Below are positions 24,516 to 35,353 of a stretch of 64,000 nt of DNA, piece after piece (positions within the stretch are counted from its first letter, which is position 1; each line of letters begins with the position of its first letter). The stretch spans positions 123,751,023 to 123,815,022 of the forward strand of contig OU015523.1 in NCBI GenBank assembly GCA_907165065.1, in the 5' to 3' direction. The position numbers and the translations under genes were made by a program. Below the pieces are notes generated by a model. That model was not told the origin of the DNA. It did no database searches and saw only the letters and a program-made list of their open reading frames with translations. The stretch comes from Caprimulgus europaeus. Its lineage: Eukaryota; Chordata; Aves; Caprimulgiformes; Caprimulgidae.

Positions 24516-25482
24516 GGTTGCACCATCCTTCTGTAATGTGGAAACCATCAATGAGGATGGTGCTTAATTACTGGCTGGTACCTAGAATATCACTATATCC
24601 CAATTGCCATTAAAAAAACCCATCTCATGCCTGCTTAAAATGTGAGAGGGTTGAAATCAAGCAGAGTTCAGCACTCATGACTCAGCGCAGAAACTTCTCT
24701 ATGGTACATACTTTGCTGCAAGGACTCTCAGCCAGGCAGCATGAGAATTTAACTCCTTCAACACCACTTGGGAGCTGTGAATCTGCTGCCATAACGCCTT
24801 TCTCAGCTGCATAAGTTTGCCAGCCATGAGGATTTTGCCATAATGTTATACTGCAATGAAGAACAGACCCATGGTGCAAGGGGAGATGTGGAAGTATGGA
24901 AGATGTGATGGGTATGAAGTTCACTGCTCCATCAAACCAGCTGCAGGGGAAAAGGAGAAGTGGGTGTTAGTGCAGGTGGGGAGATGGATGGAAAACTAGC
25001 CTCTGTGGGATACAGCAACACAAGGAAGTTCTCCAGTTGCCTGTAAATTGGCCAGCAGGTCCCTGCAGAGCAAATGCAGGTCCTCTTGGGTATCACCAAA
25101 CAGGGGGATATTGCAGATGGTAAGATGGAGCTTGAACCAGGTGCAGATGTTAAACATTCACTGTCTGTGACTGCTCCAGTCATGGCTGAAGCCCTTTGCA
25201 ACCTGCATTAAGTCCATCTATCACCATTTCAAAAAAACCCTAAATAAAAGGATGATGTGTTCACCAAAGCCTCTAACCCATCCATGTCCTACCACAGTCA
25301 CAAATCAACCCCATATGAATCACCTTTGGCGAGATGGTTCTCCCACTACAGATGTCCAACCTGAGTGTTCATGCCCAGAGCTGAACACACTCCAACATCA
25401 GGCTAGCAGGTGGTTTTATCTTGGGTGTAGGAGCATCCAAATAAGAAGCAGGATCAGTGCCCATCTTCAGTGAGTCACTCAT
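24516..25482. other. Unique sequence, nothing recognised
   Basis: About 1 kb between two CR1 fragments; no exon or RNA gene is visible. Confidence 0.4.
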
Positions 25483-25845
25483 CACAGAATCCCAGCATGG
25501 CCTGGACTGGAAAAGCCCTTTAAGATCATCGAGTCCAACCATGAACCCAACACTGACCAGTCCCCACTGACCCCTGTCCCTCAGCACTGTGTCTACACGA
25601 CTCTTCAAGCCCTCCAGGGATGGGGACTCCACCACTGCCCTGGGCAACCCCTTCCAATGCCTCAGAACCCTTGCAGCAAAGAAATTCTTCCTCACATCCC
25701 ATCTCAACTGCCCTGGCCACAACTGGAGCCCATTTCCTCTTGTCCTGTTCCTTGCTCCTTGGTTGAACAGACCCACCCCCACCTCTCTGCACCCTCCTCC
25801 AAGGGACTTGGACAGAGCCACAAGGTCTCCCCTCAGCCTCCTCCA
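25483..25845 (-). mobile_element. CR1 LINE fragment, 3' end type C
   Basis: CR1 tail followed by 'GGACTGGAAAAGCCCTTTAA' and the type-C blocks down to 'TCCCCTCAGCCTCCTCC'. It lies 350 bp upstream of the SERPINH1 TATA box. Reverse orientation. Confidence 0.92.
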
Positions 25846-26169
25846 CACTAAATAACCCTCCAGCCTCAAGAGGTGCCCGAGGGGGTGGAAATAAGACAGG
25901 TCAGAGCCCTGTAAAAACGCAAAAGCACCGCTTTGGCTCTGTGCAACGCCCCGTGCCCCGGCCGGTGACAGACAGGGAAGGCAGAAGGAGGGACCAGACG
26001 TGTCCCCCCCCTCGCAGCAGCAGCGGGGCCGGTCGTTCCCTGCTATTGGCGAGAGGCACCGGGAGAGCTTTTTTTTTTCCCTTTTTTTTTTTTTTTTGCG
26101 GATCCTCCCCTTCCTCTCCCTCCCTAAGCGGTTGGGGTTGGGTTTTTTTTTAAGAGCTTTTTCCCAACT

Positions 26170-26182
26170 TTCCAGAAGTTTC
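26170..26182 (+). promoter_or_regulatory. Heat-shock element (HSF1 site)
   Basis: TTCCAGAAGTTTC fits TTCnnGAAnnTTC without mismatch, the trimeric HSF binding unit. Confidence 0.85.
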
Positions 26183-26194
26183 TCCTCAGTCCCT

Positions 26195-26200
26195 TATATA
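26195..26200 (+). promoter_or_regulatory. TATA box of SERPINH1
   Basis: CCCTTATATACCCCC context, 12 bp after the heat-shock element. It places transcription start around 26225-26230, just before the non-coding exon. Confidence 0.75.
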
Positions 26201-26227
26201 CCCCCATCCTCAGGACGGGGGAGTTCA

Positions 26228-26275
26228 CAGGAGAGCTCAAGCAAAGCAGAGTTCAACCCCTGCACCCCATTGTAG
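26228..26275 (+). other. SERPINH1: SERPINH1 non-coding exon 1 (5' UTR)
   Basis: About 50 bases between the predicted start and a good splice donor, TAG|GTAAGA (GT at 26276-26277). It has no ATG. It splices to the acceptor at 29046-29047, 31 bases before the start codon. The exact start is inferred from the TATA position. Confidence 0.65.
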
Positions 26276-26445
26276 GTAAGAAAGGAGTTTGGGGGGTTGG
26301 GGGTGGGGGATGATGATGATGAGGGACAGCCCGAGCTGGCAGTACCTCTGTCAAGCAGGGATGTGGCCAAGCTGAGATTGCAGAAGGTTGGGTGTTATTT
26401 TGGGGTGCTGCATGCTCCTGGTTGGCCCCATGGGGCAGGGAAGTT

Positions 26446-26463
26446 GGGGGGGGGGGGGGGGGG
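26446..26463 (+). repeat. Run of 18 guanines in SERPINH1 intron 1
   Basis: Uninterrupted G18 followed by TGGGGGTG, 170 bp past exon 1, on the non-template strand. It can form quadruplex or R-loop structures. Confidence 0.95.
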
Positions 26464-28819
26464 TGGGGGTGTTATTGCAGGGGGGAAAAGAAAACTTGCA
26501 TTGGGATGATGGGTTGAAATTAAGGATATATATATAGGGTACAGATTGTGCCCCCCACAAACTGGCTCTGTTTTTGGAGAAAAGAGATTACAAGATCCCT
26601 CTCCACCCCCATCTCCAGTTTGCTAGAGATTGTTGCAGTGAAGCTGTACCCAGGAGATATTTTTAGGGGTGAAGAAAGAGAAGAAAGGGATAAAGGAAGC
26701 ACTAACTCGGTTCAAATGGTCCTGGAGCAACCCTGGCTGGAGAAAGCTTCCAGCCCCCTTGCTCCTGCTCAGCCTGGGAGCCTTCGGGACCCTGGGCACC
26801 AGCCCAGCCCAGGAGGAAGAGCTTTCACTACAGCCTCCCTGCAACAAGACTGACTAACCCTGTCCTGCTTGTCTTCACCAAGTGTCACATCCCTCTGGTG
26901 ACATGGAAGTGGCCTTTTGCTTGCACACCTCCATCCTGCAGCTTTGTCTTGGTGATGAGAGAAATGCAGTTCTCAAAGGGGTGTGTGCTTCTTGGATGGG
27001 GTGCATGGCTCTGGCTGGCTGTCCTGGGTGATGGCACATCCAAATCTGGGGTCTCCAAGAGCCCCGAGGAGGTCTGCAGGATGCCACGTCGGCACAGGAC
27101 GTCCCCTTGTGTAGGGTTGGGCTGTACAAAGGCAGGAGGGGATGTAACCAGTTGTACATTCCCCCCCTATTTTCACTCTGGGTTATAAATTCATCAATAA
27201 TCTCAATCATAATCCAAGGATGGACAAAATTTCTCTGTCTCACCACCATGGGATGTATTTCTCATCACAGACATTATAAATTTCTGGCCAGTCTCTGAAG
27301 TAATGAACTTTTTTTTTAAGCTGAGGATGGAAGTGGTGTGGGCAACCCATTACTCACAAGAGAACTGCTCCGTGTATCTGTTTTCTTTCAGAATGAAAAA
27401 GGCAAACGTTGACCTCACTGTGAAAGAGTTTCAAGGTATCTTTAGAAATAAAAGAGAAGAAAAAAACCAAAAAAAACCCCAAAATGATAGAAAAACCCCT
27501 CAGATTTTCAATTCTTGCTGCACCCAATGCTGTCTGCACCTTAAAAGTGTGTTTGGGGCAGTTTTAATCTTGTACAAATCTTTGCTGTTACGTAGGCGGG
27601 ATGGCTCTTCCTTGTAACGGAAGATTTGTTCCCAAAAGGATTTTAGGATACAAAATCTGAGGCTGTGGAATTCCCACCCTGGCAAAGGGTCCCTGGTGCA
27701 ACTGCGCATTCCCTTAGCTGGGGCTGTGGGGCTGTGTGCGTGTTTCCTTCCCTAGGTAATCCCAGAGGGCTCTTCGCTTCCTGCTCTTTGCTTTAACCCT
27801 GAAGTTACCCTGCTGCAGCCTTTTTCTTGTCTCTGCATGCAAGGAGCAGCTTCTAAAGCTGGCCAAGAGCAGGGTGGGAGGAGAGGACCAAGGAATGCAG
27901 CTCCACTGTAGCCTTGGGCATGATGCAGCCTGTTGAGGAAAAGCTCCAAAGCTCACTTTGGGTGTGAAAGTGGAATTTAAACCCTGGGGATCTGCCATCG
28001 GGAAGGTTTGCTGTGAGCAGCGTGAAGTTAGGAGGGAGGGAAGGTGTGGGGACAGGTTATAGCCTTGGAGGCAGGTGGGGTGACCTCCAAAGAGCTTTTC
28101 AGGTATGGCATTTAGGACTGGGCAGTCTATAGATTTATGGAAGCTGGTAGCTCAGAGCTCTCATTGGGGATGGAGGCACCTACGTTGTGATGTGATGCAT
28201 CTACCTAATGCATGAAGGTATTGGGAGGGGGATCTACTGAAAAAAAAAAAAGAGGGGTTCACCACCTTCCTCTGTCCCAGTACCATCCTGGCAGGGTTGT
28301 CCAGGCAAAACAAGTCAGACAGAGCTGACCAGACCGTTGGATCTTCTCAAGGGCCACCCCCCCCAGCTTAGCTTGGTGGAAGCTCATGTGCTCCATCTAC
28401 TGTCTAGAAACCTGAGCACTTGGGTGCCGAGCTGGGGTCCCCAGAGAGGACAATCCCTGACCACAATAGTCCCTGGATCGATGGGCAGCACTGTGCTACG
28501 TGGCCCTTGGGCAGCAGAAACATTCCACTTTTAGCTTTTCTTGAGCAGGGCAGAGGTTTAATCTGCTATGGCCAGAAATATCTGTGGCTTCCATTCCCTG
28601 GTCTCCTTAAATCATTTATTGTACATGAACATGTGGTAAAATTGCCTAAACCAGAAGTTTTCATTCAAAATCCAGAGGCTCCACATGCCAGAAGAGTAAT
28701 TGTTGCTCAGGGGAAGGCCCAGTGTGGACTTGGGATTGTTACTCCCCAAGTGAAGCGTTGATGCAAATGCTCTATCACTGGAAGGGGTTTCACTGGAAGA
28801 GCCCCTGGGGTCTCTGAAT

Positions 28820-29003
28820 GCTCCAGGAAGGGTGGTGAGACATTGGAACAGAGAAGTTGTGGCTGCTCCCTCCCTGGAAGAGTTCAAGGCCAGGTTGGAT
28901 GAGCAACCTGGTCTAGTGGAAGGTGTCCCTGCTGATGGCAGGGGGGTTGGGACTGGATGATCTTTAAGGTCCCTTCCAACCCAAACCAATCTGTGATTCT
29001 ATG
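28820..29003 (+). mobile_element. CR1 LINE fragment, 3' end type A, in SERPINH1 intron 1
   Basis: From about 'GGGTGGTGAGACATTGG' to 'GGTCCCTTCCAACCCAAACC' and the tail GTGATTCTATGA. It ends only 44 bp before the exon 2 acceptor, so the branch point must lie within or right next to the CR1 tail. Forward orientation. Confidence 0.92.
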
Positions 29004-29078
29004 AGGGACTTGAATCATGCTGATGGTGAGCTCTTCTTGCCCAGCAGGTCCTCAGAGGTGTCTGGTGCTGCTGAAACC

Positions 29079-32003
29079 ATGTGGATTATTCTGGTGCTTG
29101 CTCTCTGCAGCCTGGCTGCAGCTGTGCCCTCAGAGGACAGGAAGCTGAGCGACAAGGCAACAACGCTGGCTGACCGCAGCACGACGCTGGCCTTCAACCT
29201 CTACCACGCCATGGCGAAAGACAAGAACATGGAGAACATTCTGCTGTCCCCTGTGGTCGTGGCCTCTTCCCTTGGCCTGGTGTCTCTTGGGGGCAAGGCC
29301 ACAACAGCCTCTCAAGCCAAAGCAGTGCTCAGTGCAGACAAACTGAACGATGAGTACGTGCACAGCGGGTTGTCCGAGCTCCTGAACGAGGTCAGCAACA
29401 GCACAGCTCGCAACGTCACCTGGAAGATCGGCAACCGCTTGTACGGCCCCGCCTCCATCAACTTCGCCGATGACTTCGTGAAGAACAGCAAGAAACACTA
29501 CAACTACGAGCACTCCAAGATCAACTTCCGAGACAAGAGGAGTGCCCTGAAATCCATTAACGAGTGGGCAGCCCAGACCACGGATGGGAAACTCCCAGAG
29601 GTCACGAAAGACGTTGAGAAAACGGATGGGGCCCTCATTGTCAACGCCATGTTCTTCAAGCGTAAGTTCTACATCCAGTTCTTGACACAAAGTGACCCAA
29701 AACCTAGTCTGAGCCAATTCAGAGCAGCTCACATGGGAAGATGAACTGGGTCTACTGGTGGCATGTTCTTTTTCAGAGGGAGTAGTTAGGGACTCTGCAT
29801 GAAATTACCACCCGTTCCCTTGTCTTACAAGCTGATTTTCTCTCTCCTGTAGCTCACTGGGATGAGAAGTTCCATCATAAGATGGTGGACAACCGTGGCT
29901 TCATGGTGACCCGTTCCTACACTGTGGGAGTTCCCATGATGCATCGCACAGGTAAGTTGCAAAGCTCCTACTCCACGTCAAGACCGACTGGAGTCATGTT
30001 CACTGCTGCTCCGTTACCCAGTTTTCCATCAGCTGCTTCCAAGATTGTTTTGTCTCATGGACAATCACAGAATCACAGAATCACAGAGTGTCAGGGATTG
30101 GAAGGGACCTCGAAAAATCATCTAGTCCAATCCCCCTGCTGGAGCAGGAACACCCAGATGAGTTCGCACAGGAAGGCGTCCAGGCGGGTCTTGAATGTCT
30201 CCAGAGAAGGAGACTCCACACCCTCCCTGGGCAGCCTGGCCCAGGGCTCTGCCACCCTCACAGGAAAGAAGTTCTTTCTCAAGTTTAAGCAGAACCTCCT
30301 GTGTTCCAGCTCACACCCATTGCCCCTTGTCCTATCATTGGTCATCACTGCAAAGAGCCTGGCCCCATCCTCCTGACACTGACCCTTCAGATATTTATAA
30401 ACATTAATAAGGTCCCCCCTCAGTCTCCTCTTCTCCAAGCTGAAGACCCTCAGCTCCCTCAGCCTTTCCTCATCAGGGAGATGTTCCACTCCCTTCATCA
30501 CCTTGGTGGCTCTGTGCTGGACTCTCTCCAGCAGCTCCCTGTCCTTCTTGAACTGTGGGGCCCAGAACTGGACACAATATTCCAGATGTGGCCTCACCAG
30601 GGCAGAGTAAAGGGGAAGAAGAACCTCTCTTGACCTACTGACTACACCCCTTCTAATGCACCCCAGGATGCCATTGGCCTTCCTGGCCACAAGGGCACAG
30701 TGCTGGCTCATGGCCATCCTGCTGTCCACCAGGACTCCCAGATCCCTTTCCCCTTCACTGCTCTCTAGGAGATCATTTCCTAACCTATACTGGAACCTGG
30801 GGTTGTTCCTGCCCAGGTGCAACACCCTACACTTGCCCTTATTATATTTCATCAAGTTTTTCCCTGCCCAGCTCTCCAGCCTGTCCAGGTCTCTCTGATG
30901 GCAGCACAGCCTTCTGGAGTGTCAGCCACTCCTCCCAGCTTGGTATCATCAGCAAACTTGCTGACAGTGCACTCAATTCCCTCATCCAGGTCATTTATGA
31001 ATATATTGAATAATACTGGACCCAGTACCGACCCCTGAGGGACTCCACTAGACACAGGTCTCCAACTCGACTCCGCCCCATTGAGAGACAGAGAGAGAGA
31101 GAGACAGAGAGAACAAATGAAAGCTGCAGTTTTGAGTTATTGCCAACTCCAAGAATGCTGGGCCAGTTCCCAAAACAGCATTCAGACTTGCTGGTCAGGA
31201 AAAGTCCAGGGTGAATTCACAACAAGGTTGTGGGTAACTTTCCCTCTGCTCCTCATCTCACCATTTCCTGCTTCTGATTTCAAGGTCTCTACAATTACTA
31301 TGATGATGAGACAGAGAAGCTCCAGGTGGTGGAAATGCCACTTGCTCACAAGCTCTCCAGCATGATCTTTATCATGCCAAACCATGTGGAGCCTCTGGAG
31401 AGGGTTGAGAAACTGCTGAATAAGGAGCAGCTAAAGGCCTGGGCTAGCAAGATGAAGAAGAGATCAGTGGCCATCTCGCTGCCTAAAGTCGTCCTGGAAG
31501 TCAGCCATGACCTTCAGGTAAAAGAGGTCCTTAAAGAAATGATTGGGCCTTAGAGTTCTTGGGGGTAGGGAAGAAAATAGTGGGGGGTGATGGGTTACCT
31601 GTGCCTGACATCCTTTTTCCAGCAGCTAGTCTAACCATGGCTGGAAAAGATTGCACTGTGTCATCTCTGAGAGGGTTGTTGACCTCTGTTTTCCTCCTAG
31701 AAACACCTGGCTGATCTGGGCCTGACAGAAGCCATTGACAAAACCAAGGCTGACCTGTCAAAGATCTCTGGCAAGAAAGACCTTTACCTGTCCAATGTGT
31801 TCCATGCTGCTGCTCTCGAATGGGACACGGAAGGAAACCCCTACGATGCTGACATCTACGGCCGAGAGGAGATGAGGAACCCCAAGCTCTTCTATGCTGA
31901 CCATCCCTTCATCTTCATGATCAAGGACAATAAAACCAACTCCATCCTGTTCATTGGCAGGCTCGTGAGGCCCAAAGGGGACAAGATGCGTGATGAGTTG
32001 TAG
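29079..32003 (+). CDS. SERPINH1: Serpin H1 / HSP47, ER collagen chaperone
   Basis: HSP47 binds procollagen triple helices in the endoplasmic reticulum and escorts them to the Golgi; it is a non-inhibitory serpin. Coding exons are 29079-29661, 29853-29951, 31285-31517 and 31701-32003, all with GT/AG boundaries. The lengths sum to 1218 nt, i.e. 405 residues plus a TAG stop. Residues 1 to about 15 form a signal peptide ([15 protein letters not shown]). Two N-glycosylation sequons are seen at N107 (NST) and N112 (NVT). The serpin signature [11 protein letters not shown] lies near residue 369. The protein ends in RDEL, the HSP47 form of the KDEL-type ER retrieval signal. The length equals the 405 residues I know for chicken HSP47. 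The ATG was chosen because it is the first after the acceptor at 29047 and begins the signal peptide (context GAAACCATGT). Intron 3 is swollen by a 1-kb CR1. No frameshift or missing residue was seen. Confidence 0.97.
30063..31078 (-). mobile_element. CR1 LINE in SERPINH1 intron 3, with a well-kept ORF2 C-terminus (type B)
   Basis: This 1-kb copy lies antisense to SERPINH1. Its 3' end is type B. A minus-strand frame of about 245 codons (30118-30855) keeps the ORF2 C-terminus from [16 protein letters not shown] to the end. A second frame (30852-31055) carries FADD, the reverse-transcriptase catalytic motif region, and [10 protein letters not shown]. The two frames are joined out of phase just after 'GCAAIRE'. 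This is the best preserved CR1 in the window, but it is 5'-truncated and therefore immobile. Confidence 0.95.
31083..31112. repeat. GA-rich microsatellite at the CR1 5' truncation point
   Basis: Repeated AGAGAGAC/GAGAGA directly abuts the truncated end of the intron 3 CR1. Confidence 0.85.
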
Positions 32004-32532
32004 TTAGGTTGGTTGGTTTGGTTTTTTTTCCCCCTAGAGCTTTGGTTTGTGTGGTTTTTAGTGGGAGACTTCAAAAAAAAACAAAAAGGGGAAACACAAT
32101 TTTGTATCCTTCTCGAACTATGGGTGCTATTCAGACCAGGGTGCATTGTGATGAGAAACCAGCATACACTTTACCTCACCCCAAAATACTTATTGCACAA
32201 ACCCACCTCCAGAGAGGAACAAGGGGAGCTTGGCACAAGAGGGTCACCAGGAGTGGAAGGGAACTGGCATGCACTGTCTCAGCCACTGGCATCTTCAGCT
32301 GAGATGTTCAGGCTGATGCTTAAGCTCCTCCCTGCACTAAAGCCTCCTACTAAGTACCTTGCTGTTGCCATCAGCCCTGCAAAGCCACAAATCCTCCACC
32401 TTTCCATCTCAAATGCTTCTGCACATTTAGCTCTTCCACTTTTCTCCCCTTTTGATGCTGTGCTGCATTACACCAGAGTTCAACTGCTTTGCAGATGTTC
32501 CTTACTGCTCTCATACAATGGTATGGGTGGAC

Positions 32533-32722
32533 ATCTTCCACTAGACCAGGTTGCTCAAAGCCTCAGCCAACCTGGCCCAGAACACTTCCAGGGAGGAGCA
32601 GCCACAGCTTCTCTGGCCAACCTGGGCCAGGGTCTCACCACCCTCACACCAAACAATTTCTTCCTCACATCTCATCTCCAGCTCCCCTCTGACACTTTCA
32701 AGCCATCACCCCTTGTTCTGTC
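32533..32722 (-). mobile_element. CR1 LINE fragment, type A, in the SERPINH1 3' UTR
   Basis: Internal piece from 'CTTCCACTAGACCAGGTTGC' to 'CACCCCTTGTTCTGTC'. It lacks the 3' tail, so it was cut at both ends. Reverse orientation. Confidence 0.9.
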
Positions 32723-32894
32723 TCAGGGGTATCAGCAGAGAGGCCAAAGAGCAGATGGGCTTCTAGAAAGATAAACCTGAGATCCCTTCTGTACTCCTGC
32801 ATGACAGAAGCGGCTGTGCTCCACCCCTCTTGGGCCAACATTTAGAATTAAACGTTATGTACTGGCAAACAGAGGTATTCCAGTCCTCTTACTG

Positions 32895-33228
32895 CTCTCT
32901 CCAAGTCCCTGCAAGGAGGGTGCAGAGAGGTGGGGGTGAGTCTGTTCAACCAAGGAGCAAGAGACAGGACAAGAGGAAATGGGCTCCAGTTGTGCCCAGG
33001 GCAGTTGAGATGGGATGTGAGGAAGAATTTCTTTGCTGAAAGGGTTCTGAGGCATTGGAAGGGGTTGCCCAGGGCAGTGGTGGAGTCCCCATCCCTGGAG
33101 GGATTGAAGAGTCGTGTAGACACAGTGCTGAGGGACAGGGGTCAGTCGGGGACTTGTCACTGTTGGGTCAATGATTGGACTCCATGAGCTTAAAGGGCTT
33201 TTCCAATCTAGTCAAGTCTGTGATTCTC
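32895..33228 (+). mobile_element. CR1 LINE fragment, type C, in the SERPINH1 3' UTR
   Basis: From about 'CTCCAAGTCCCTGCAAGGAG' to the type-C end 'GGCTTTTCCAATCTAGTCAA' and 'GTGATTCTCTT'. Forward orientation, 170 bp from an opposite-facing fragment. Confidence 0.92.
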
Positions 33229-34361
33229 TTGGTCCTTCTTCAGCACACAGGGCTGGGACACAGTTACCACTGTGAAGGTTCTCCCAGTTATGACCAGGGC
33301 TGGTAGCAATCAGCTCCTGTTACAGGCCAAGGGACTCCTGGTGGCTTCTCAGAGGGAGGTGCCTCAAGTTTACTTCCACTTTCTTGTTTAAATATAAAGC
33401 TTTAAAGCTGCCATTACCCAACTTCCTAATGACCCTTTTCTGAAGCTCCTCTCTCTCCTCCGTCACACTTTAGCTCCTGGTTGGCTGACCTGGATAAGGG
33501 CACACTGAAAAAAACAAAAGTATTTATAATTATATTTATGTCTTATCATCAACAAGTTTCACAGCCTGCTCCAGTCTTGACTTGGGAGACTCTTCCTGTC
33601 TTTTCTTTAAGGGATATCATCAAGTTAATGCTGGTTAAAGAAGTAACTGATATTATCCCGTGAGCATGGAATCATGTGTCAGGTAAACTTTTGAGAGGCT
33701 GAGAGATATTGCAAAGCAAATAATGGCAAGATTACTGAAATGAGAGAAATCTGTGGTAATTACTTTAACCAGCAAGGACAGCACCTGCATTCCTTTCCTT
33801 TGTTTTTATTCTCCTGCCAATGTGCTTGCTGTCAGGTTGCTACACAGAAGCCCCATACTGCATTTCTCAGCCCATACACAGGACTATTTCCATTTATTTA
33901 TTAAATTACAACTATAAAGTCTTTCCTACAGACAAAAATAAAGCAGCTTGTGCCCCAAAGTTTGACCTGACCATGCCTTACAAGGTTACACCATTCCAGA
34001 ACATCTTATCTGCCCTAATTCCAATCTAAACCAGCCAGAAAGGGAGATTCTTGCCCTTAAACCTCTTCCCAGATTATATTTCCAGGTGCTTTCTCCACTG
34101 TTTTGGGAAGTAGGAGGCAAACCACAAGGATGTACCCTAAAGCCCAGTGTGGATGTGAGATACTACTCGGTGGATCAGCACATCGAAACCCACACGCTGT
34201 AGCACATTATGGAGGATGGGGTGGGGTGGGTAAAAAGGGGGTGGGCAAGGCAAAAAACACACTGTGGGATATTGTGAATAATTTGCATCATGTGGATGCA
34301 GGTATCTGATGGCTTTTATTGTCTGTTCTTGTACCACACCATGACAGTTGTATAATTTTGC

Positions 34362-34367
34362 AATAAA
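34362..34367 (+). terminator. Poly(A) signal of SERPINH1
   Basis: AATAAA in 'TTTTGCAATAAAACTTTTG', followed by a T-rich stretch. It is the last good signal before the type-A CR1 at 34538. Confidence 0.65.
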
Positions 34368-34537
34368 ACTTTTGTTTTTCAATGAATCTGTTGGCTACAG
34401 TCACTTGCAGGGTTTGAGTGGAGACAAAATAGAGCTCACAAGAGGTTTCTGGCCACCCTTAAGTACAGTGTAACTTTCTTCATCTGGTAATTAAGGACAA
34501 AAATTACACTTAATACACAACAGATGAATTCCCATGA

Positions 34538-35058
34538 CCCCACCTGCAGTGCTGCCTCCAGTGCTGGGGCCACCAACAGCACAAGGACATGGAGCTACTG
34601 GAGCCAGTGCAGAGGAGGCCACGAGGATGATGCCAGGGCTGGAGCAGCTCTGCTGTGAGGACAGGCTGAGAGAGTTGGGGCTGTTGAGCCTGGAGAAGAC
34701 AAGGCTCCAGGGAGACCTTCCAGTGGCCTCCCAGTACCTGAAGGGGCTCCAGGAAGGCTGGGGAGAGACTTTGGCCAAGGGCAGGGAGTGAGAGAACAAG
34801 GGGTGATGGCTTGAAAGTGTCAGAGGGGAGCTGGAGCTGAGATGTGAGGAAGAAATTGTTTGGTGTGAGGGTGGTGAGACCCTGTCCCAGGTTGGGCAGA
34901 GAAGTTGTGGCTGCTCCTCCCTGGAAGTGTTCTGGGCCAGGTTGGATGAGGCTTTGAGCAACCTGGTCTAGTGGAAGGTGTCCCTGCTGCTGGCAGGGGG
35001 GTTGGGACTGGATGAGCTTTGAGGTCCCTTCCAACCCAAACCAGTCTGGGATTCTAGG
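34538..35058 (+). mobile_element. CR1 LINE fragment, 3' end type A
   Basis: From 'CCCACCTGCAGTGCTGCC' through the type-A block to 'GGGATTCTAGGA'. Forward orientation, just past the SERPINH1 poly(A) signal. Confidence 0.93.
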
Positions 35059-35254
35059 ACATGTCCAACATGGGAAAGGAACACTTTTAGGAGGTTGGCT
35101 TTTCACTTCACTTGTAAATTCTTCTCCTGAAACTGCAAATATCCAGCATCTTTACTGGTTCACAGGCAGAGGACTGACTGCCCTGCCACTGACCAGAGCA
35201 GCAAATGGCTGTTAAAATTGATGTCACTGTAAGAATAAAAAGCGAGCTGTTAGC

Positions 35255-35353
35255 CAGAGGGACCAGCCTTCCTGACCCTCCAACCCACAGAGGGACCAGC
35301 CTTCCTGACCCTCCAACCCACAGAGGGACCAGCCTTCCTGACCCTCCAACCCA
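35255..35353. repeat. 33-bp tandem repeat, three copies
   Basis: Unit CAGAGGGACCAGCCTTCCTG plus 13 bases, repeated at 35255, 35288 and 35321 without a mismatch that I can see. The identity implies a recent origin. The period is a multiple of three, which explains the open frames across it. Confidence 0.9.

Larger units (their letters stand above)
25900..26230 (+). promoter_or_regulatory. SERPINH1: SERPINH1 promoter with heat-shock element and TATA box
   Basis: A perfect three-unit heat-shock element TTCCAGAAGTTTC (pattern TTCnnGAAnnTTC) lies at 26170-26182. A TATATA box follows at 26195-26200, only 12 bp away. The start site should be near 26225-26230. Upstream is a CpG- and GC-rich patch (about 25940-26060) and a long T-rich polypyrimidine tract (26070-26098). 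HSF1-driven induction through a promoter-proximal element is established for mammalian HSP47, and this arrangement matches it. Confidence 0.85.
26276..29047 (+). other. SERPINH1: SERPINH1 intron 1
   Basis: 2.8 kb between the donor at 26276 and the acceptor at 29046-29047 (polypyrimidine 'CTCTTCTTGCCCAGCAG'). It holds the G18 run, an ATATATATATA stretch near 26524-26535 and one CR1 fragment at the 3' end. No other exon is recognised. Confidence 0.6.
32004..34385 (+). other. SERPINH1: SERPINH1 3' UTR (inferred extent)
   Basis: From the stop codon to the likely poly(A) site after the AATAAA at 34362-34367, about 2.4 kb. Two CR1 fragments lie inside in opposite orientations. An earlier AATAAA at 33937-33942 could give a shorter transcript. 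The extent is inferred from signals only; there is no transcript evidence here. Confidence 0.5.

Noticed and set aside
26520-26540. ATATATATATA stretch as an alternative TATA promoter for SERPINH1
   Set aside because: No initiator or donor-bounded exon follows; the heat-shock-element/TATA/donor set at 26170-26277 is far better.
29882-30376. 164-codon plus-strand frame beginning in SERPINH1 exon 3
   Set aside because: It reads through the intron 3 donor into CR1; the splice site GTAAGT at 29952 and the serpin frame show that the true exon ends at 29951.
30118-31055. Reverse-transcriptase fragment as a separate gene in SERPINH1 intron 3
   Set aside because: It is the 3' part of a truncated CR1 with a frame break; annotated as a mobile element, not a gene.
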